From contig NZ_FQVF01000030.1 in assembly GCF_900129155.1 (NCBI RefSeq), positions 1 to 49,975 of the forward strand: a stretch of 49,975 bases of DNA, written 5' to 3'. The notes under the pieces are model-generated. The model searched no databases. It was not told where the DNA came from and was given only the letters and a program-made list of their open reading frames with translations. A program made the translations under genes and the position numbers. Shown in pieces: positions 49,541-49,975 of the stretch. Source of the DNA: Marinomonas polaris DSM 16579 (GTDB taxonomy: Bacteria > Pseudomonadota > Gammaproteobacteria > Pseudomonadales > Marinomonadaceae). Every line of letters begins with the position of its first letter. Positions within the stretch are counted from its first letter, which is position 1.

Positions 49541-49975
49541 TCAGATGGTTGATAGATCGACTCCGTAGTTGAGTTCCTCTGCGAAGTCCGGCAGTCCGTA
49601 ACCGATGGTTTTCTTGTAGAAAGGAGAGACCTTCGCAGTCGGTGCCTTCTTCTTGTGCTTCGTGGTGTAGAGCATTCGTGCCCGCATCACCTCGAAGGAG
49701 TAACCGCGCCCTTCACGGTTCTTGTCCTTGGCCAGTCGGTTGATGGACTCCGTGTAAGCGTTGGTGACGGGCATGTCCGTCTCGAAGTAGGTCATGGTCT
49801 CTTCGCGCCAGTTTCCCACTGCCCTGACCAGATCGCTCCAGACTTCCTTTTGGCCCTTCGGGATGGTGGCTATCCACTCGTCCAGGGCGGCTTCTGCCTG
49901 GAGCCGTGTGGTGGCGTCCCAGATGCCGTAGAAGCGCTCCTTGTGCTCGTAGGCGGCCAGCAGTTGCGGGAACGC
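49541..49975 (-). CDS. ISL3-family transposase (C-terminal part)
   Basis: The minus frame is open to the window edge: AFPQLLAAYEHKERFYGIWD ... then GNWREETMTYFETDMPVTNAYTESINRLAKDKNREGRGYSFEVMRARMLY and a C-terminal tail ending GVDLSTI. The E-x-x-INRLxK...GYSF-x-x-xRxRMLY segment is the diagnostic DDE end of ISL3 (IS204/IS1001/IS1096/IS1165-like) transposases. About 145 residues are seen; the N-terminal zinc-ribbon and first catalytic Asp lie beyond the edge. G+C is clearly higher than in the host genes, consistent with recent transfer. Confidence 0.92.
   Translation of the reverse strand, partial: AFPQLLAAYEHKERFYGIWDATTRLQAEAALDEWIATIPKGQKEVWSDLVRAVGNWREETMTYFETDMPVTNAYTESINRLAKDKNREGRGYSFEVMRARMLYTTKHKKKAPTAKVSPFYKKTIGYGLPDFAEELNYGVDLSTI

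Noticed and set aside
1..49975. CRISPR arrays, tRNA or rRNA genes
   Set aside because: No regularly spaced direct repeats with unique spacers, no cloverleaf-like sequence and no rRNA signature were seen on reading both strands; a dedicated scan was not possible.

Overview
The window looks like a chromosomal stretch of a marine gammaproteobacterium, probably an Oceanospirillales member close to Marinomonas. That is inferred from protein character, moderate G+C and gene content; there is no rRNA or other phylogenetic marker here. The two ends are mobile DNA: an IS3-family insertion sequence at the left edge (1-353) and, at the right, a site-specific recombinase element inside umuC (from 44137), followed by an ISL3-family transposase that runs off the edge.

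Layout. 1-1542: IS3 end, a DUF2695 gene, an attC-like structure and a frameshifted zinc-ribbon cassette-like gene. 1543-2394: secreted endonuclease I (minus). 2521-20925: a long plus-strand array behind an FNR/Anr-type site: SHOCT protein, phosphoketolase, class I fructose-bisphosphate aldolase, HAD phosphatase, transaldolase, transketolase, a MacA/MacB-like exporter (permease broken by a 43-bp tandem duplication), then a complete N-type rotary ATPase operon (beta, epsilon, AtpQ, AtpR, a, c, long b, alpha, gamma). 21230-23494: Crp/Fnr-type regulator and a YqjK/YqjE/DUF883 plus J-domain stress group. 23574-31648 (minus): NAD(P)HX repair enzyme, PRC-barrel protein, AdhP, and an operon of succinate-semialdehyde dehydrogenase with the proton-translocating transhydrogenase (three subunits). 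32100-33448: two envelope lipoproteins. 33517-38508: arginine deiminase pathway (YfcC-family carrier, arcA, arcB, arcC) behind a second Anr-type box. 38559-41346: coiled-coil stress protein, PQQ-type sugar dehydrogenase, CDF metal exporter. 41706-43376: a YafO-like toxin with a 50-residue partner, a membrane protein, and a solitary XRE regulator. 43548-44136: SOS-controlled umuD and the first 37 codons of umuC.

How the genes could work together (inference). Phosphoketolase and arginine deiminase routes both make high-energy acyl phosphates (acetyl-phosphate, carbamoyl-phosphate) and hence ATP without respiration. Aldolase, transaldolase and transketolase feed xylulose-5-P/fructose-6-P to phosphoketolase. 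AdhP and transhydrogenase handle redox balance. The N-ATPase could spend ATP to export ions. With two FNR/Anr-like sites, a Crp/Fnr protein and several stress-membrane proteins, the 2.5-38.5 kb region reads as a low-oxygen survival island. No acetate kinase or universal stress protein gene is visible here.

The right end is the most dynamic part. Three tyrosine recombinases plus a small HTH/coiled-coil protein (about 5.1 kb) sit exactly at a conserved codon of umuC. This matches the conserved module of the integron-like elements known from Pseudomonas rulB. A second, inverted and amber-interrupted umuC C-terminal remnant lies under the end of the last element gene.
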